A stretch of DNA of 64,000 nt from Pedobacter lusitanus (lineage in GTDB: Bacteria; Bacteroidota; Bacteroidia; Sphingobacteriales; Sphingobacteriaceae). The position numbers were made by a program, and so were the translations under genes. The notes beneath the pieces are model-generated. The model saw nothing but the letters and a program-made list of their open reading frames with translations, did no database searches and was not told where the DNA came from. Shown piece after piece: positions 54,472-63,669 of the stretch (its first letter is position 1; every line of letters starts with the position of its first letter). The DNA is taken from the NCBI RefSeq assembly GCF_040026395.1, contig NZ_CP157278.1, forward strand, positions 2,480,001 through 2,544,000. Reading direction: 5' to 3'.

Positions 54472-55803
54472 ATGTACCAACTTACTGTAGCTCCTGAACA
54501 GGTTAATGAGATTTTAAGTCAGCACATTTTAGCTGACGGATTTGATCTGACCTACGACATGGGGCAAAGCCAGGGAGCATATATTTATGACTCAAAGTAC
54601 AAGCGTACACTACTTGACTTCTTTACTTGTTTTGCATCTGTTCCTCTTGGATATAATCATCCGAAAATGGTTAATGATGAAGCTTTTAAACAGAGCCTTT
54701 TACAGGCTGCAATGGCTAATCCTTCAAATTCTGATGTATACACACAGCAGTACGCTGAATTTGTAAAAACTTTTGGTGCAATAGGCATCCCTTCTTATCT
54801 TCCTCATGCATTTTTTATTGCAGGTGGTGGATTGGCTGTAGAAAACGCAATCAAAGTTGCCATGGACTGGAAAGTTCAGAAAAACTTTGCCAAAGGTTAT
54901 AAAGAAGAAAAAGGGTTTAAAGTCCTGCATTTTGAAAAAGCCTTTCACGGCAGAACAGGCTATACTTTAAGCTTAACTAATACGTTACCTGATAAAACGA
55001 AATGGTTTGCCAAATTTGACTGGCCAAGAGTCTCTGTACCTACAGTAAAGTTCCCGCTGGAAAATGATAATCTGGCTACAGCTATCAGTACGGAAGAATT
55101 ATCAATAACCCAGATTAAGCAGGCATTTGCCGACCATAAAGACGATATCTGCGCAATTATTATTGAGCCTGTTCAATCTGAAGGAGGCGATAATCATTTA
55201 CGTGAAGAATTTTTGATTCAACTACGCAGCATTGCTGATGAAAATGATGCTTTCCTGATTTATGACGAAGTACAAACTGGTGTAGGATTAACCGGTAAAT
55301 TCTGGTGCCATCAGCATTACAGCGAAAAAGCCCGCCCTGATATTATTGCCTTCGGTAAAAAAATGCAGGTATGCGGTATATTGGTAGGTAACAAGGTTGA
55401 CCAGGTAGAAAACAATGTTTTCCATGTTCCTTCCAGAATCAACTCTACCTGGGGCGGTAACCTGGTAGATATGGTCAGATCTACTCAAATCCTGCAGATT
55501 ATTCAGGAAGATAATTTATGTGATCATGCTGCTGCAATTGGCGGATATCTGAAAGAAAATCTGGAAGATCTGGCTAAAAAATATGATAAAGTAAGCAATG
55601 TGCGGGGTAAAGGCCTGCTATGTGCTTTTGATTTCCCAAGCGGAGAGATGCGCAATGCGTTTATCCGGAAAGGTATGGAACATAATGTCATGTTCCTGGG
55701 CTGTGGCCCGCAAACTGTCCGCTTCCGCCCTGCGCTGATCATAGAGAAAAAGCATATTGATCAGGGTGTTGAAGTTATGCATAAAATATTAGCCGATTTA
55801 TAA
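54472..55803 (+). CDS. lat: L-lysine 6-transaminase
   Basis: Transfers the epsilon-amino group of lysine to 2-oxoglutarate, giving alpha-aminoadipate semialdehyde, which cyclises to piperideine-6-carboxylate. 443 residues, class III PLP aminotransferase. The lysine-specific marks are visible: FFTCFASVPLGYNHPKM, HAFFIAGGGLAVENAIKVAMDWK, LHFEKAFHGRTGYTLSLTN, IIEPVQSEGGDNH, the PLP Asp in LIYDEVQTGVG, and the PLP Lys (296 or 297) in AFGKKMQVCG. Role in lysine breakdown or pipecolate-type metabolism; no dehydrogenase is adjacent. A small membrane protein follows 6 bp later. Confidence 0.92.
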   Translation: MYQLTVAPEQVNEILSQHILADGFDLTYDMGQSQGAYIYDSKYKRTLLDFFTCFASVPLGYNHPKMVNDEAFKQSLLQAAMANPSNSDVYTQQYAEFVKTFGAIGIPSYLPHAFFIAGGGLAVENAIKVAMDWKVQKNFAKGYKEEKGFKVLHFEKAFHGRTGYTLSLTNTLPDKTKWFAKFDWPRVSVPTVKFPLENDNLATAISTEELSITQIKQAFADHKDDICAIIIEPVQSEGGDNHLREEFLIQLRSIADENDAFLIYDEVQTGVGLTGKFWCHQHYSEKARPDIIAFGKKMQVCGILVGNKVDQVENNVFHVPSRINSTWGGNLVDMVRSTQILQIIQEDNLCDHAAAIGGYLKENLEDLAKKYDKVSNVRGKGLLCAFDFPSGEMRNAFIRKGMEHNVMFLGCGPQTVRFRPALIIEKKHIDQGVEVMHKILADL

Positions 55804-55809
55804 AATACA

Positions 55810-56214
55810 ATGCGCAATAAAAAAATCAATATTTTCCTGGGTATCCTGGTTCTTGTTTTAGTAATCTGGATGCTTAAAGGCACGTTTTTTCAACCCGGAA
55901 CAGGTGATCTTAAAGCTGGTTTCAAAGAGGTTGCTCATTACAGAAATGAAAATAATACCGGACCGGTTCAATATGTTTTTGCTGTAACAGTGAAGGATAC
56001 AATCTGGTCGGAAATGGAAACTTACGGAAACTATAAGCCTCATCACAAAGGAGGAAATACGAAGGTTTATTATTTTATGGAAGGGACACAGGTACCCAAT
56101 GAATTGGGGGCTGGAAAGGTAAACTTTGATCCGAAATTCAATAGTTCTTGTGTAGGGTTATACGAAAAAAGCCCCATAGGTTACACGAGTCTCTCTAAAC
56201 AGCCATTTAAGTAA
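55810..56214 (+). CDS. Small membrane-anchored protein downstream of lat
   Basis: Not recognised. 134 residues with one N-terminal helix (INIFLGILVLVLVIWMLKGTFF) that is probably a signal anchor, then a soluble beta-rich domain with conserved-looking aromatic residues (VQYVFAVTVKDTIWSEMETYGNYKPHHKGGNTKVYYFME) and a Cys near the end. The domain should face the periplasm. It starts 6 bp after lat and is certainly in the same transcript, ending at the composite terminator at 56236-56319. No link to lysine metabolism can be read from the sequence itself. Confidence 0.65.
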   Translation: MRNKKINIFLGILVLVLVIWMLKGTFFQPGTGDLKAGFKEVAHYRNENNTGPVQYVFAVTVKDTIWSEMETYGNYKPHHKGGNTKVYYFMEGTQVPNELGAGKVNFDPKFNSSCVGLYEKSPIGYTSLSKQPFK

Positions 56215-56235
56215 GATCTGAGGGGTTTAAGAAAT

Positions 56236-56319
56236 AAAAAAGGCCTTATAGTATTGCAGAACTGGATTTCATCGCGAAAAGCGACGAAACATGTTCTGCA
56301 ATACTATAAGGCCTTTTTT
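56236..56319. terminator. Composite terminator with 27-bp perfect stem
   Basis: Arms 56236-56262 and 56293-56319 are perfectly complementary over 27 bp, starting with A6 and ending with T6. The 30-nt apex holds TTTC/GAAA and TCGC/GCGA pairs around a GAAAA loop (56267-56289). It separates the convergent lat operon and the SusCD locus end. Confidence 0.82.
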
Positions 56320-56489
56320 ATTTTCCTAATATTTATCCTCCCTGCAAACCATCAGATTTTAACTCAATGGAATGTTTCAGATAAGCCGTGTATCTGGACA
56401 TGGAGAAGAAAAAAAGAGAAAAATTAGTTTACTTGTCAGTTGCTTAATTGTTAGCCGCCTATTTTGTCAGTAGCCTAAAGTTAACCACC

Positions 56490-57737
56490 CTACGGATCCA
56501 TAGGCTCGTCAAAATCGATTTGCAGAGACATCACATTTGGATAAAACTCCAGGTTATTATCCGATAAACGCTTACCAGTTTTATAGGGTTCATAACCCAA
56601 TTCCTTAAGACAACGCTGAGGCATTATATCACTGATGTACATGCTTTGCGACTTCACCGTGACCACCAGGCCCGGTTTCTCCATCGGGATACCATATCTG
56701 AAAATGATTCGGGCAGCATTACGAAGATTAGTTGTTGTATGTCTGGCATGAGGCTCCATCAGAATAGCACTTTCGGGGATCTGTAAGACCCGCATTAAAT
56801 AAAGCTTCATTTCGTTGGCTTCATTATATTTCGTCTTATAGGGATGCACCCTGCCGCCAGAAACCATAATGTAAGGAGCTACCTTATTTCTATATTGCTC
56901 TGCTGCCAGACGACAACGCAGCATCCCGCCTGCGCTTAGCTCAATATCCCGCTCTTCCGGACCTTCTCCCGGCACCAGGATCACACTATAGGGATAAACC
57001 CCGAAATCTGTCTTTTTGATTGATAAAAACGCAGCTTGATTTACCGTCCTCTCCATGGGTTCATAATCCGCAGCATCATTCCTTTCATTAATCTCCAGCG
57101 CTAATAAGGCAAACTTCATTTCAGGCTCAAAGAATAAGTTATTATTATCATTTATACTTAAAAAAACACTGGTATTCACCAGCTCCGGATAGCTTTTATC
57201 CCTGACTGAAAAACTAATAGAGTCTATTGCAGGATAATTGGCCTGCTTACCATTTACGTAAACATCAATCACATGGTTGATGGCCCTGGCATCCTGTTCC
57301 CAGGCTTTGATTAACATTTCTACAGGCTTTAGACCAGCATACAGCCCATAACAACCCGATGGGACCAGCTGAGTACTCACCATATGATCCAGTGCATTCC
57401 CCGGCATAAAATCAGCAGCCAATTGACGGCTCACTGACCCGATTTCATCAGCACTAAACTGTACAGCTCCGGTCAGACACGATATATCAGTACCGCAATT
57501 TTTTATAGCCTCCTGTATTTTTATTTTTTTATTCTTCAGCATAGCACTGAATATGGGATCTTTCTGAATCAGAGTTTTTACCGCCAGATCTTTCTGCAGC
57601 AAAGTGAGCAAATAATAGTTTTTATACTGAACTGCATTATGGGTCCGCTGAAGGACATATTGATTAGATGGCTCCTGCTGTGCAACAGCACTTAGCACCA
57701 TCAGCCAACCACAAAATATCAGGAAAGGAACTTTCAT
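56490..57737 (-). CDS. Exported YdcF/DUF218 family protein
   Basis: A 415-residue exported protein, last in the SusCD locus. The start is placed at ATG 57737 (MKVPFLIFCGWLMVLSAVAQ), giving a clean leader; the longer ORF start is not leader-like. The C-terminal 170 residues are a DUF218/YdcF domain: YSVILVPGEGPEERDIELSAGGMLRCRLAAEQY, IMVSGGRVHPYKTKYNEANEMKLYLMRV, and MEPHARHTTTNLRNAARII. The 230-residue N-terminal helical region is unassigned. YdcF-type proteins act on envelope or bind SAM in vitro; here the role is unknown. It begins about 90 bp after susD. Confidence 0.78.
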   Translation of the reverse strand: MKVPFLIFCGWLMVLSAVAQQEPSNQYVLQRTHNAVQYKNYYLLTLLQKDLAVKTLIQKDPIFSAMLKNKKIKIQEAIKNCGTDISCLTGAVQFSADEIGSVSRQLAADFMPGNALDHMVSTQLVPSGCYGLYAGLKPVEMLIKAWEQDARAINHVIDVYVNGKQANYPAIDSISFSVRDKSYPELVNTSVFLSINDNNNLFFEPEMKFALLALEINERNDAADYEPMERTVNQAAFLSIKKTDFGVYPYSVILVPGEGPEERDIELSAGGMLRCRLAAEQYRNKVAPYIMVSGGRVHPYKTKYNEANEMKLYLMRVLQIPESAILMEPHARHTTTNLRNAARIIFRYGIPMEKPGLVVTVKSQSMYISDIMPQRCLKELGYEPYKTGKRLSDNNLEFYPNVMSLQIDFDEPMDP

Positions 57738-57825
57738 AAGTCTTATTTTTGAGTTAAAGATACATGGCAGCAATCGCGATCGCTGCCACATATATTCATT
57801 GTTTTATGCCATTGCGCTCCCGGCT

Positions 57826-59190
57826 TTAATAACCAGTATTCTGCCAGCCATCTTTTCTGTTCACATTATCAATCTCTACCTGCGGTACCGGATACAGACT
57901 CCGGAATGCCGGAATACCAGGGAAAATTGCCGCCATCTGATTGGTTCTTACAATATCAAACCAGCGATCAGCTTCTAAAGCCAGTTCCAGTCTTCTTTCT
58001 AAATATAAAGCTGTTCTGAAATCAGCCTGTGAGGTTAACATATCAGGGGTTTTCACCGTAATCCCCGCATTGGCACGAACAGCATTTAAAGCCTTGAAAG
58101 CTGCGGCATTTCCATAAGACACCTCATTCAGGGCCTCTGCATACATTAACAGGACTTCTGCACAACGCATAACCGGAAAATCACTGCTGGTTTCATTATT
58201 TACCTGCGGCGTATTAAACTTCCCGGGACGACCACCTGTACCGGTTACTGCAACCAACGCCTTACGGTTATCTCCAGCCTCAAAAAGGGTCTGCGGCAAG
58301 TTGATAATGTTCGTGTTATTGTTATTTCTGTAACGGTTATCCTGATTTACAAACTCCTTTACACCACCAGAAAGATACTGCACTGCGAAAATGATATCCT
58401 TACTGGTCTTTAATCCATTTGGAAAAGTAGTGGTTTGTGGCACAGTAGCCAGCGTTGTTCCTGCATAGATCGCAGCTACTACGGGCTGTAAAATCGTGGC
58501 AGCCATATTGTAATTCTTCTGGTAGAGATATACTTTACCCAGCAATGCCGATGCCGCATAACTGGTCGCTCTCCCTCTCTGCGCGTCAGACCATGTGGCC
58601 GGCAGCTGTGCCGCAGCATCTGTCAGATCACTAACCACCTGCTGATAAACCTGAGCAGGTGTAGAACGACTGTTTTCCCGGGCCTCTTCTGTCTTCTGAA
58701 CTTTCAGTACCAACGGTACATTACCCCAAAGACGGATCAGATTGAAATAACTTAAAGCTCTGATAAATTTCGCCTGTGCTGTAATCTGATTTTTTGAAGT
58801 CTCATTCATACTGATCGCAGGTGCTCTGTCCAGAATAATATTACAACGATAAATAGCCTTGTAATGACCCTGCCAGCTGCCTGAAAGTATATTATTTGCC
58901 GAAGTCTCTGCAAATACTTCAATCTGATTTCTCACTCCCGCACCAGAACCCGGATCATTATCAGTCAGGTTATCCCCGCGAATCTCTCCCAGGGTCAGTA
59001 AATTGTTCCCGTAAAGACTATCTGTCTGCAAAGCATCGTAACAACTGATCAAACCACCCTGAAGCCCTTTTTCATCTACATAAAATGTATTTTCAGTATA
59101 AGAGTCCATCGGTTTTAAATCCAGGAATTTTTTACAGGAAGTGGCCGTCAGCATTAAACCACCAATAAGAATGTATATATAATTTTTCAT
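57826..59190 (-). CDS. SusD/RagB-type outer-membrane lipoprotein
   Basis: Surface lipoprotein that captures a ligand and lids the SusC channel. 454 residues, lipobox TATSC with Cys19, then KKFLDLKPMDSYTENTFYVDEKGLQGGLISCYDALQ, the usual SusD opening. Internal TPR-like helices appear (AKFIRALSYFNLIRLWGNVPLVL, SYAASALLGKVYLYQKNY), and the C-terminus has RRLELALEADRWFDIVRTNQM and FRSLYPVPQVEIDNVN, both typical. It follows susC by 10 bp. Somewhat short for the family but complete. Ligand not predictable. Confidence 0.92.
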   Translation of the reverse strand: MKNYIYILIGGLMLTATSCKKFLDLKPMDSYTENTFYVDEKGLQGGLISCYDALQTDSLYGNNLLTLGEIRGDNLTDNDPGSGAGVRNQIEVFAETSANNILSGSWQGHYKAIYRCNIILDRAPAISMNETSKNQITAQAKFIRALSYFNLIRLWGNVPLVLKVQKTEEARENSRSTPAQVYQQVVSDLTDAAAQLPATWSDAQRGRATSYAASALLGKVYLYQKNYNMAATILQPVVAAIYAGTTLATVPQTTTFPNGLKTSKDIIFAVQYLSGGVKEFVNQDNRYRNNNNTNIINLPQTLFEAGDNRKALVAVTGTGGRPGKFNTPQVNNETSSDFPVMRCAEVLLMYAEALNEVSYGNAAAFKALNAVRANAGITVKTPDMLTSQADFRTALYLERRLELALEADRWFDIVRTNQMAAIFPGIPAFRSLYPVPQVEIDNVNRKDGWQNTGY

Positions 59191-59200
59191 GGTTCTGATT

Positions 59201-62200
59201 TTATAATGTGATGTTAATACCTAATGATATGGTTTTTGAAGTCGGATAAACACCGTAGTCTTCTCCGTTTGTAGTTGCATCAGGCCTGTTCGTCACTTCC
59301 GGGTTATATCCCGAATATTTAGTGAATGTAAAAGGATTCTGCATAGAGATATAGAGTCTGAGCTTGGTCAGGGCCATCTTTTTCACAAAATCTGTCGGGA
59401 AGGTATAACCTAAAGCGATATTACGGATTCTCAGGTAAGATCCGTCCTCCACATGCCAGGTAGAAGTTGTACCATTACTGCCTTTTGACGCACGGTTAGC
59501 TCTTACGTCCTGACCACTTCCGGGATTGCTCTCCGACATCCAGCGATCCAGAGAACTCACCATATTGTTCATGTTCCCTTCTTTGTTTGCAAAATATCTG
59601 CGCGAAAGATTCAGAATCTTATTTCCATATACACCCTGCATTGACACATTAATATCCACGCCTTTGTATTCGGCAGAAGTAGCAAAACCATAAGTAAACT
59701 TTGGCAGGTAATTCCCTACAATTTCACGGTCTTTGGTTAAATCAATCACACCGTCACCATCTACATCTTTAAATTTAAAATCTCCGGGTTTAGAGGTATT
59801 CAGATCGTAATTGCCCTGGGTATCTGTATAGTGGGGGTAAGCATTAACTTCTGCCTGATTTTTAAATACACCTAAAACAACTGGCAGATAATAAGAACCG
59901 ATTGGTTCGCCCACCCTGGTGATAAAATAAGCATTGGCTACAGATCCGGTTTTGATAATATCTGCATTACCTGGCCCCAGTTCTACAACCTTATTAATGT
60001 TTTTAGAGAAATTGGCATTTGCCGTCCATCTGACAGCACCGAATTGCTGTTGTGTACCTAAATTAATATCTATCCCCTTGTTGTTGACCTTTCCAATATT
60101 TTTCAACTCGGTAGAAAAACCTGTAGTAATTGGTACAGGTACATTCAATAATAAATTATTGGTATTACTGTTATATACATCAACCGATAAAGTCAGCTTA
60201 TTCTTAAAAAAAGCAGCATCAAAACCAAGATTCAGCTGTGCGGTTTTCTCCCATTTTAAGTCGTCATTAGGCTGTGCAAATGGTGCAGCTCCGTTAACTA
60301 CCGCAGGAATAGCACCGCCAAATACATAACCATAATTGGTCATCGCTCCCTGCGCCCCGTAATTCGGAATATTGAAATTACCTGTCAGACCATAACTTGC
60401 TCTTAATTTCAAATCAGAGATAGTTTCTGAGTTCTTCAGGAAATCTTCTTCTGATAACCTCCACCCAAGGGATGCAGAAGGGAAATAACCCCATTTATTG
60501 TTCTTCCCGAATTTGGAAGACCCGTCTGCACGTACAGAACCGGTAAATAAATATTTTCCTTTATAACTATACTGCAGTCTCGCAATACCTGAAGCCAAAG
60601 CCCACTGGGTACGCGTAGATGTCCCGTTGGTCACCAGTCCTGCACTCAGATATTCTACCTGATCACTAATAAAACCTTTGGATGCAAAAGCATAATTCCC
60701 GCTTAAATCATCTTTTTGGTTAGACCAGCCCAGTAATGCATTAATACTATGATCTCCAAGGGTCTTATTATAGTTTAAGGTTTGCTCCAGTAACCAGTTG
60801 GTCTCTTTTATCGTTCTGGACGATCCTGTTGCTTCTGACAATGGATTTCCTGCCGTATTGGACTGAGGAATAATCGAAGGCCTGAAAGTATCTTCCGAAC
60901 TATTAAATAAATCAGCTCCAAGCTGGATCTTATATTTCAGATCTTTAATGATTTCCGCTTCAACAAAAGCACTTCCGGTCATCCGGTGTGAACTTACGTC
61001 ATCTTTTTGCAGCATAGCCAGCGCAACCGGATTCCAGGCTTGTGTTTCACCATTACCGCTGGCAACGGTATTGTTTGGCAAAGTGGTAATCGTACCCGGA
61101 CTCCAGGAATTTTGTGCAAAACTATAGCTTCCATCTGTATTATATACCGGGAAAATTGGCGAATAATGCAGAGCCGATGCTACAATCCCGCCGCCATTTA
61201 CACTATAGGCACCATTCGCATTCACCCTTTTTTCATTAATGACCGATGGACTGAAATTTACACCATATCTGAATTTCCCTTTTTTCCCTTCAAGATTTAA
61301 TCTGCCGCTATACCGTTTAAAACCACTGTTTAAGATAATACCATCCTGATTGAAATATTCCAGGGAAGCATAGTACTTAAGCAATTCACTACCACCGGCA
61401 GCTGAAATAGAGTGATTCTGTATCGGAGCCACTCTGAAGATTTCATTCTGCCAGTCTGTATTGGTTAAACCCTGCTGCCCCTGCAGATAGGGTAAAACTT
61501 CCTGCGGAATCACTGTATTGGTATTGTTAGCTGTATTAAACAGACGAATACCATTATTATCATTTACGTTATAATTGACCAGTGGCAAACCTAAAGCAGT
61601 ATTTTTTCGGTTAATGGCTTCCATTGCATCGGTATAGGAATTATTTCTCGAATCCAGAACCATTTGCGAATACTGATAAGCATCCATCATTTTGATTTTA
61701 TGAGACAAAGACTGCCAGCCGGTATAACTGTTTACGTTAATCGCAGATACGCCATTTTTACCTTGTTTGGTTGTGATCAGTACAACCCCGTTTGAACCTC
61801 TTGAACCGTAAATCGCAGCCGAAGAAGCATCTTTTAAAACTTCGATGGAAGCAATATCATTAGTGTTCAGGGTATTGATATTATCATTGGAAATCGGTAC
61901 TCCATCAATTACATACAATGGACTGGATCCCGCAGTTATCGTTCCTACACCGCGGACTTTAACAGACAACGCTCCTCCAGGTGTACCAGATCCCTGCGAA
62001 ACCTGCACACCGGCCATCTTACCAACCATTGCCTCGGCAGCATTACTGATTGGCTGATTCTCCAGATCCGCTGCTTTGATACTGGCAATAGAAGTCGTGA
62101 CATCTTTTGCCTTCTGACTTCCGTATCCTACAATCACCACATCGGATAAAGACTTAGCATCAGGATTCAGCTGAATCAGCAGTGTAGCTTGTTCTCCTGC

Positions 62201-62494
62201 TTTAAGCAGGTAATTCTCTATAGTTTTGGTACTATAGCCAATATAAGAAGCGCTGATGTTATAGGGTACCCCCGCAGAAAGCCCGTTAATCACGAACTTC
62301 CCGTTCATATTCACCATGATCCCCTTTTTTTCATTGGTTTTCATATTCTGCAAAAGGATGGAAGCCCCGATTAAGGGTTGTCCCAGTTCATCTTTTACAA
62401 TCCCGGTAATCTCTGATGTCTGAGCCCGGGTTTCCAGCGAGACCGCTATCAGCAGCAAGCAAAAGAACAGATGTTTTGTAAATTTTCTAAACAT
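59201..62494 (-). CDS. SusC/RagA-type TonB-dependent transporter
   Basis: Outer-membrane channel driven by TonB; 1097 residues. Leader to residue about 24, a carboxypeptidase-regulatory-like beta domain (SEITGIVKDELGQPLIGASILL), the TonB box region LSDVVIVGYGSQK, plug domain (AEAMVGKMAGVQVSQGSGTPGGALSVKVRGVGTITAGSSPLYVIDGVPI, then SIEVLKDASSAAIYGSRGSNGVVLITTKQG), and a 22-strand barrel ending YPTSKTISLGINITL. No N-terminal STN (signalling) domain is present; residues before the first domain are only the leader. It is probably controlled by the FecR/ECF pair upstream. Substrate unknown. Confidence 0.95.
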   Translation of the reverse strand: MFRKFTKHLFFCLLLIAVSLETRAQTSEITGIVKDELGQPLIGASILLQNMKTNEKKGIMVNMNGKFVINGLSAGVPYNISASYIGYSTKTIENYLLKAGEQATLLIQLNPDAKSLSDVVIVGYGSQKAKDVTTSIASIKAADLENQPISNAAEAMVGKMAGVQVSQGSGTPGGALSVKVRGVGTITAGSSPLYVIDGVPISNDNINTLNTNDIASIEVLKDASSAAIYGSRGSNGVVLITTKQGKNGVSAINVNSYTGWQSLSHKIKMMDAYQYSQMVLDSRNNSYTDAMEAINRKNTALGLPLVNYNVNDNNGIRLFNTANNTNTVIPQEVLPYLQGQQGLTNTDWQNEIFRVAPIQNHSISAAGGSELLKYYASLEYFNQDGIILNSGFKRYSGRLNLEGKKGKFRYGVNFSPSVINEKRVNANGAYSVNGGGIVASALHYSPIFPVYNTDGSYSFAQNSWSPGTITTLPNNTVASGNGETQAWNPVALAMLQKDDVSSHRMTGSAFVEAEIIKDLKYKIQLGADLFNSSEDTFRPSIIPQSNTAGNPLSEATGSSRTIKETNWLLEQTLNYNKTLGDHSINALLGWSNQKDDLSGNYAFASKGFISDQVEYLSAGLVTNGTSTRTQWALASGIARLQYSYKGKYLFTGSVRADGSSKFGKNNKWGYFPSASLGWRLSEEDFLKNSETISDLKLRASYGLTGNFNIPNYGAQGAMTNYGYVFGGAIPAVVNGAAPFAQPNDDLKWEKTAQLNLGFDAAFFKNKLTLSVDVYNSNTNNLLLNVPVPITTGFSTELKNIGKVNNKGIDINLGTQQQFGAVRWTANANFSKNINKVVELGPGNADIIKTGSVANAYFITRVGEPIGSYYLPVVLGVFKNQAEVNAYPHYTDTQGNYDLNTSKPGDFKFKDVDGDGVIDLTKDREIVGNYLPKFTYGFATSAEYKGVDINVSMQGVYGNKILNLSRRYFANKEGNMNNMVSSLDRWMSESNPGSGQDVRANRASKGSNGTTSTWHVEDGSYLRIRNIALGYTFPTDFVKKMALTKLRLYISMQNPFTFTKYSGYNPEVTNRPDATTNGEDYGVYPTSKTISLGINITL

Positions 62495-62538
62495 AATCTA
62501 TAATTTTTGGTTTGATTTTTTGGCAAAAGCCTTCCCTT

Positions 62539-62555
62539 CACGCTTATTCAGCGTG
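62539..62555. other. Small hairpin between fecR and susC
   Basis: CACGCT (62539-62544) pairs with AGCGTG (62550-62555) around TATTC, in the 89-bp gap between fecR and susC. No T-run follows on the minus strand, so it is more likely an mRNA processing or stability element than a terminator. Confidence 0.35.
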
Positions 62556-62583
62556 TGAGGTAATGGTTTGTATGGTTTTGGAT

Positions 62584-63612
62584 TTATTTTTTGCTAATCA
62601 GGTAACCTTTGGTTGTTTTGGTGTGATTTAATTTATTCAGTTCGGTTATTTCTTTCAGTATGGTAGTTATTGGTTGTGCTAGTTTCAAACTTCCTGTAAA
62701 TGACATTTCCTCCAGATCGGCCGGATTATAAATAATTTTAACGTTGTAATGCTTTTGTAAGCTGGCAAATACCTCAGCTAAAGGTGCCTGTGTAAAGTTT
62801 AAAATGGTCAGCCTATCTTCCTGCTGAATCACCGGTACCTTAGTATCCATGACGCTTACCTTGTTGAGCCGGCTATTATAAACCAGTTCTCTTCCGGGCA
62901 TTAAAATTTCACTGAATGATTTGACATGGTGTGTTGAATCAATACTTTTCACCCATACCTTTCCGGTATGCAGCTGCACTTTGATCAGTTTACTTTTCTC
63001 TAATGCTGTAATCGTAAAAGAGGTTCCTAAAGCCGTTGTAGATACACCTTTTGCATAGACCACAAAAGGATGTTTTTTATCTTTAGTCACCTGAAAGAAC
63101 CCTTTTCCTTTCAAATAAATTTCCCGGTTTCTATTCACAAAAGGTATCGTATATCTTAACTCCCCGCCCGGATATATTTTTACAGTAGATTTATCCGGCA
63201 GGGTAAGCTGCTGATCCTGTTCAGTATAATTAACAACCGATTTCCAGTTCACCGCAATAGCCTGTTTAATATTCTGCACCTTGTTTTTAGCCAGATCAGG
63301 CTTTGGCTGATTCCTGTTCAATCCCAGAAATACCAGCCCCAGTACAGCCAGTATAACCGCCGCGGCAGTTGTGATGTTAAACCAGTTCAAACGCTTCCTT
63401 CCGGAGATGGTTTGTTTTTTTATCACCTCAAACATCTCTGCTGTTTTATGGTCAGGGATAACTGCTTCAACAGTTTCATCCCATTCATTTTTGCCTAACA
63501 AGTGCGCTGGTAAATCTTCAGTTTCATTCAAATAACTGATCACCAGTAGTTTTTCTTCTGGTGTACACAATCCTTTAAAATATTTATTCAACAGCTCTTC
63601 AGACATACGCAT
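62584..63612 (-). CDS. FecR-type anti-sigma factor
   Basis: A 342-residue single-pass membrane protein controlling the upstream ECF sigma. The N-terminal cytoplasmic part (MRMSEELLNKYFKGLCTPEEKLLVISYLNE) is the sigma-binding domain, followed by a helix at about residues 77-97 (NITTAAAVILAVLGLVFLGL). The periplasmic FecR domain (LTLPDKSTVKIYPGGELRYTIPFVNRNREIYLKGKGFFQVTKDKKHPFVVYAKGVSTTALGTSFTI) and a C-terminal DUF4974 (LNFTQAPLAEVFASLQKHYNVKIIYNPADLEEMSFTGS) complete it. The STN-like DUF4974 may contact the transporter. Start may be Met1 or Met3. Confidence 0.92.
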   Translation of the reverse strand: MRMSEELLNKYFKGLCTPEEKLLVISYLNETEDLPAHLLGKNEWDETVEAVIPDHKTAEMFEVIKKQTISGRKRLNWFNITTAAAVILAVLGLVFLGLNRNQPKPDLAKNKVQNIKQAIAVNWKSVVNYTEQDQQLTLPDKSTVKIYPGGELRYTIPFVNRNREIYLKGKGFFQVTKDKKHPFVVYAKGVSTTALGTSFTITALEKSKLIKVQLHTGKVWVKSIDSTHHVKSFSEILMPGRELVYNSRLNKVSVMDTKVPVIQQEDRLTILNFTQAPLAEVFASLQKHYNVKIIYNPADLEEMSFTGSLKLAQPITTILKEITELNKLNHTKTTKGYLISKK

Positions 63613-63637
63613 AATACTAATACGTTTGAATCAATGG

Positions 63638-63653
63638 AAAACCCGTAACGGGT
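63638..63653 (-). terminator. Possible terminator between sigma and fecR
   Basis: On the minus strand ACCCGTTACGGGT (63653-63641) folds into a short GC-rich hairpin, and TTTTCC follows. It may partly separate the ECF sigma transcript from fecR. Confidence 0.4.
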
Positions 63654-63669
63654 AAAAAATAAATTTAAA

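Noticed and set aside
59934..60329. 131-codon ORF antisense to susC
   Set aside because: It mirrors the codons of a well-supported SusC barrel; no start signal or family resemblance.
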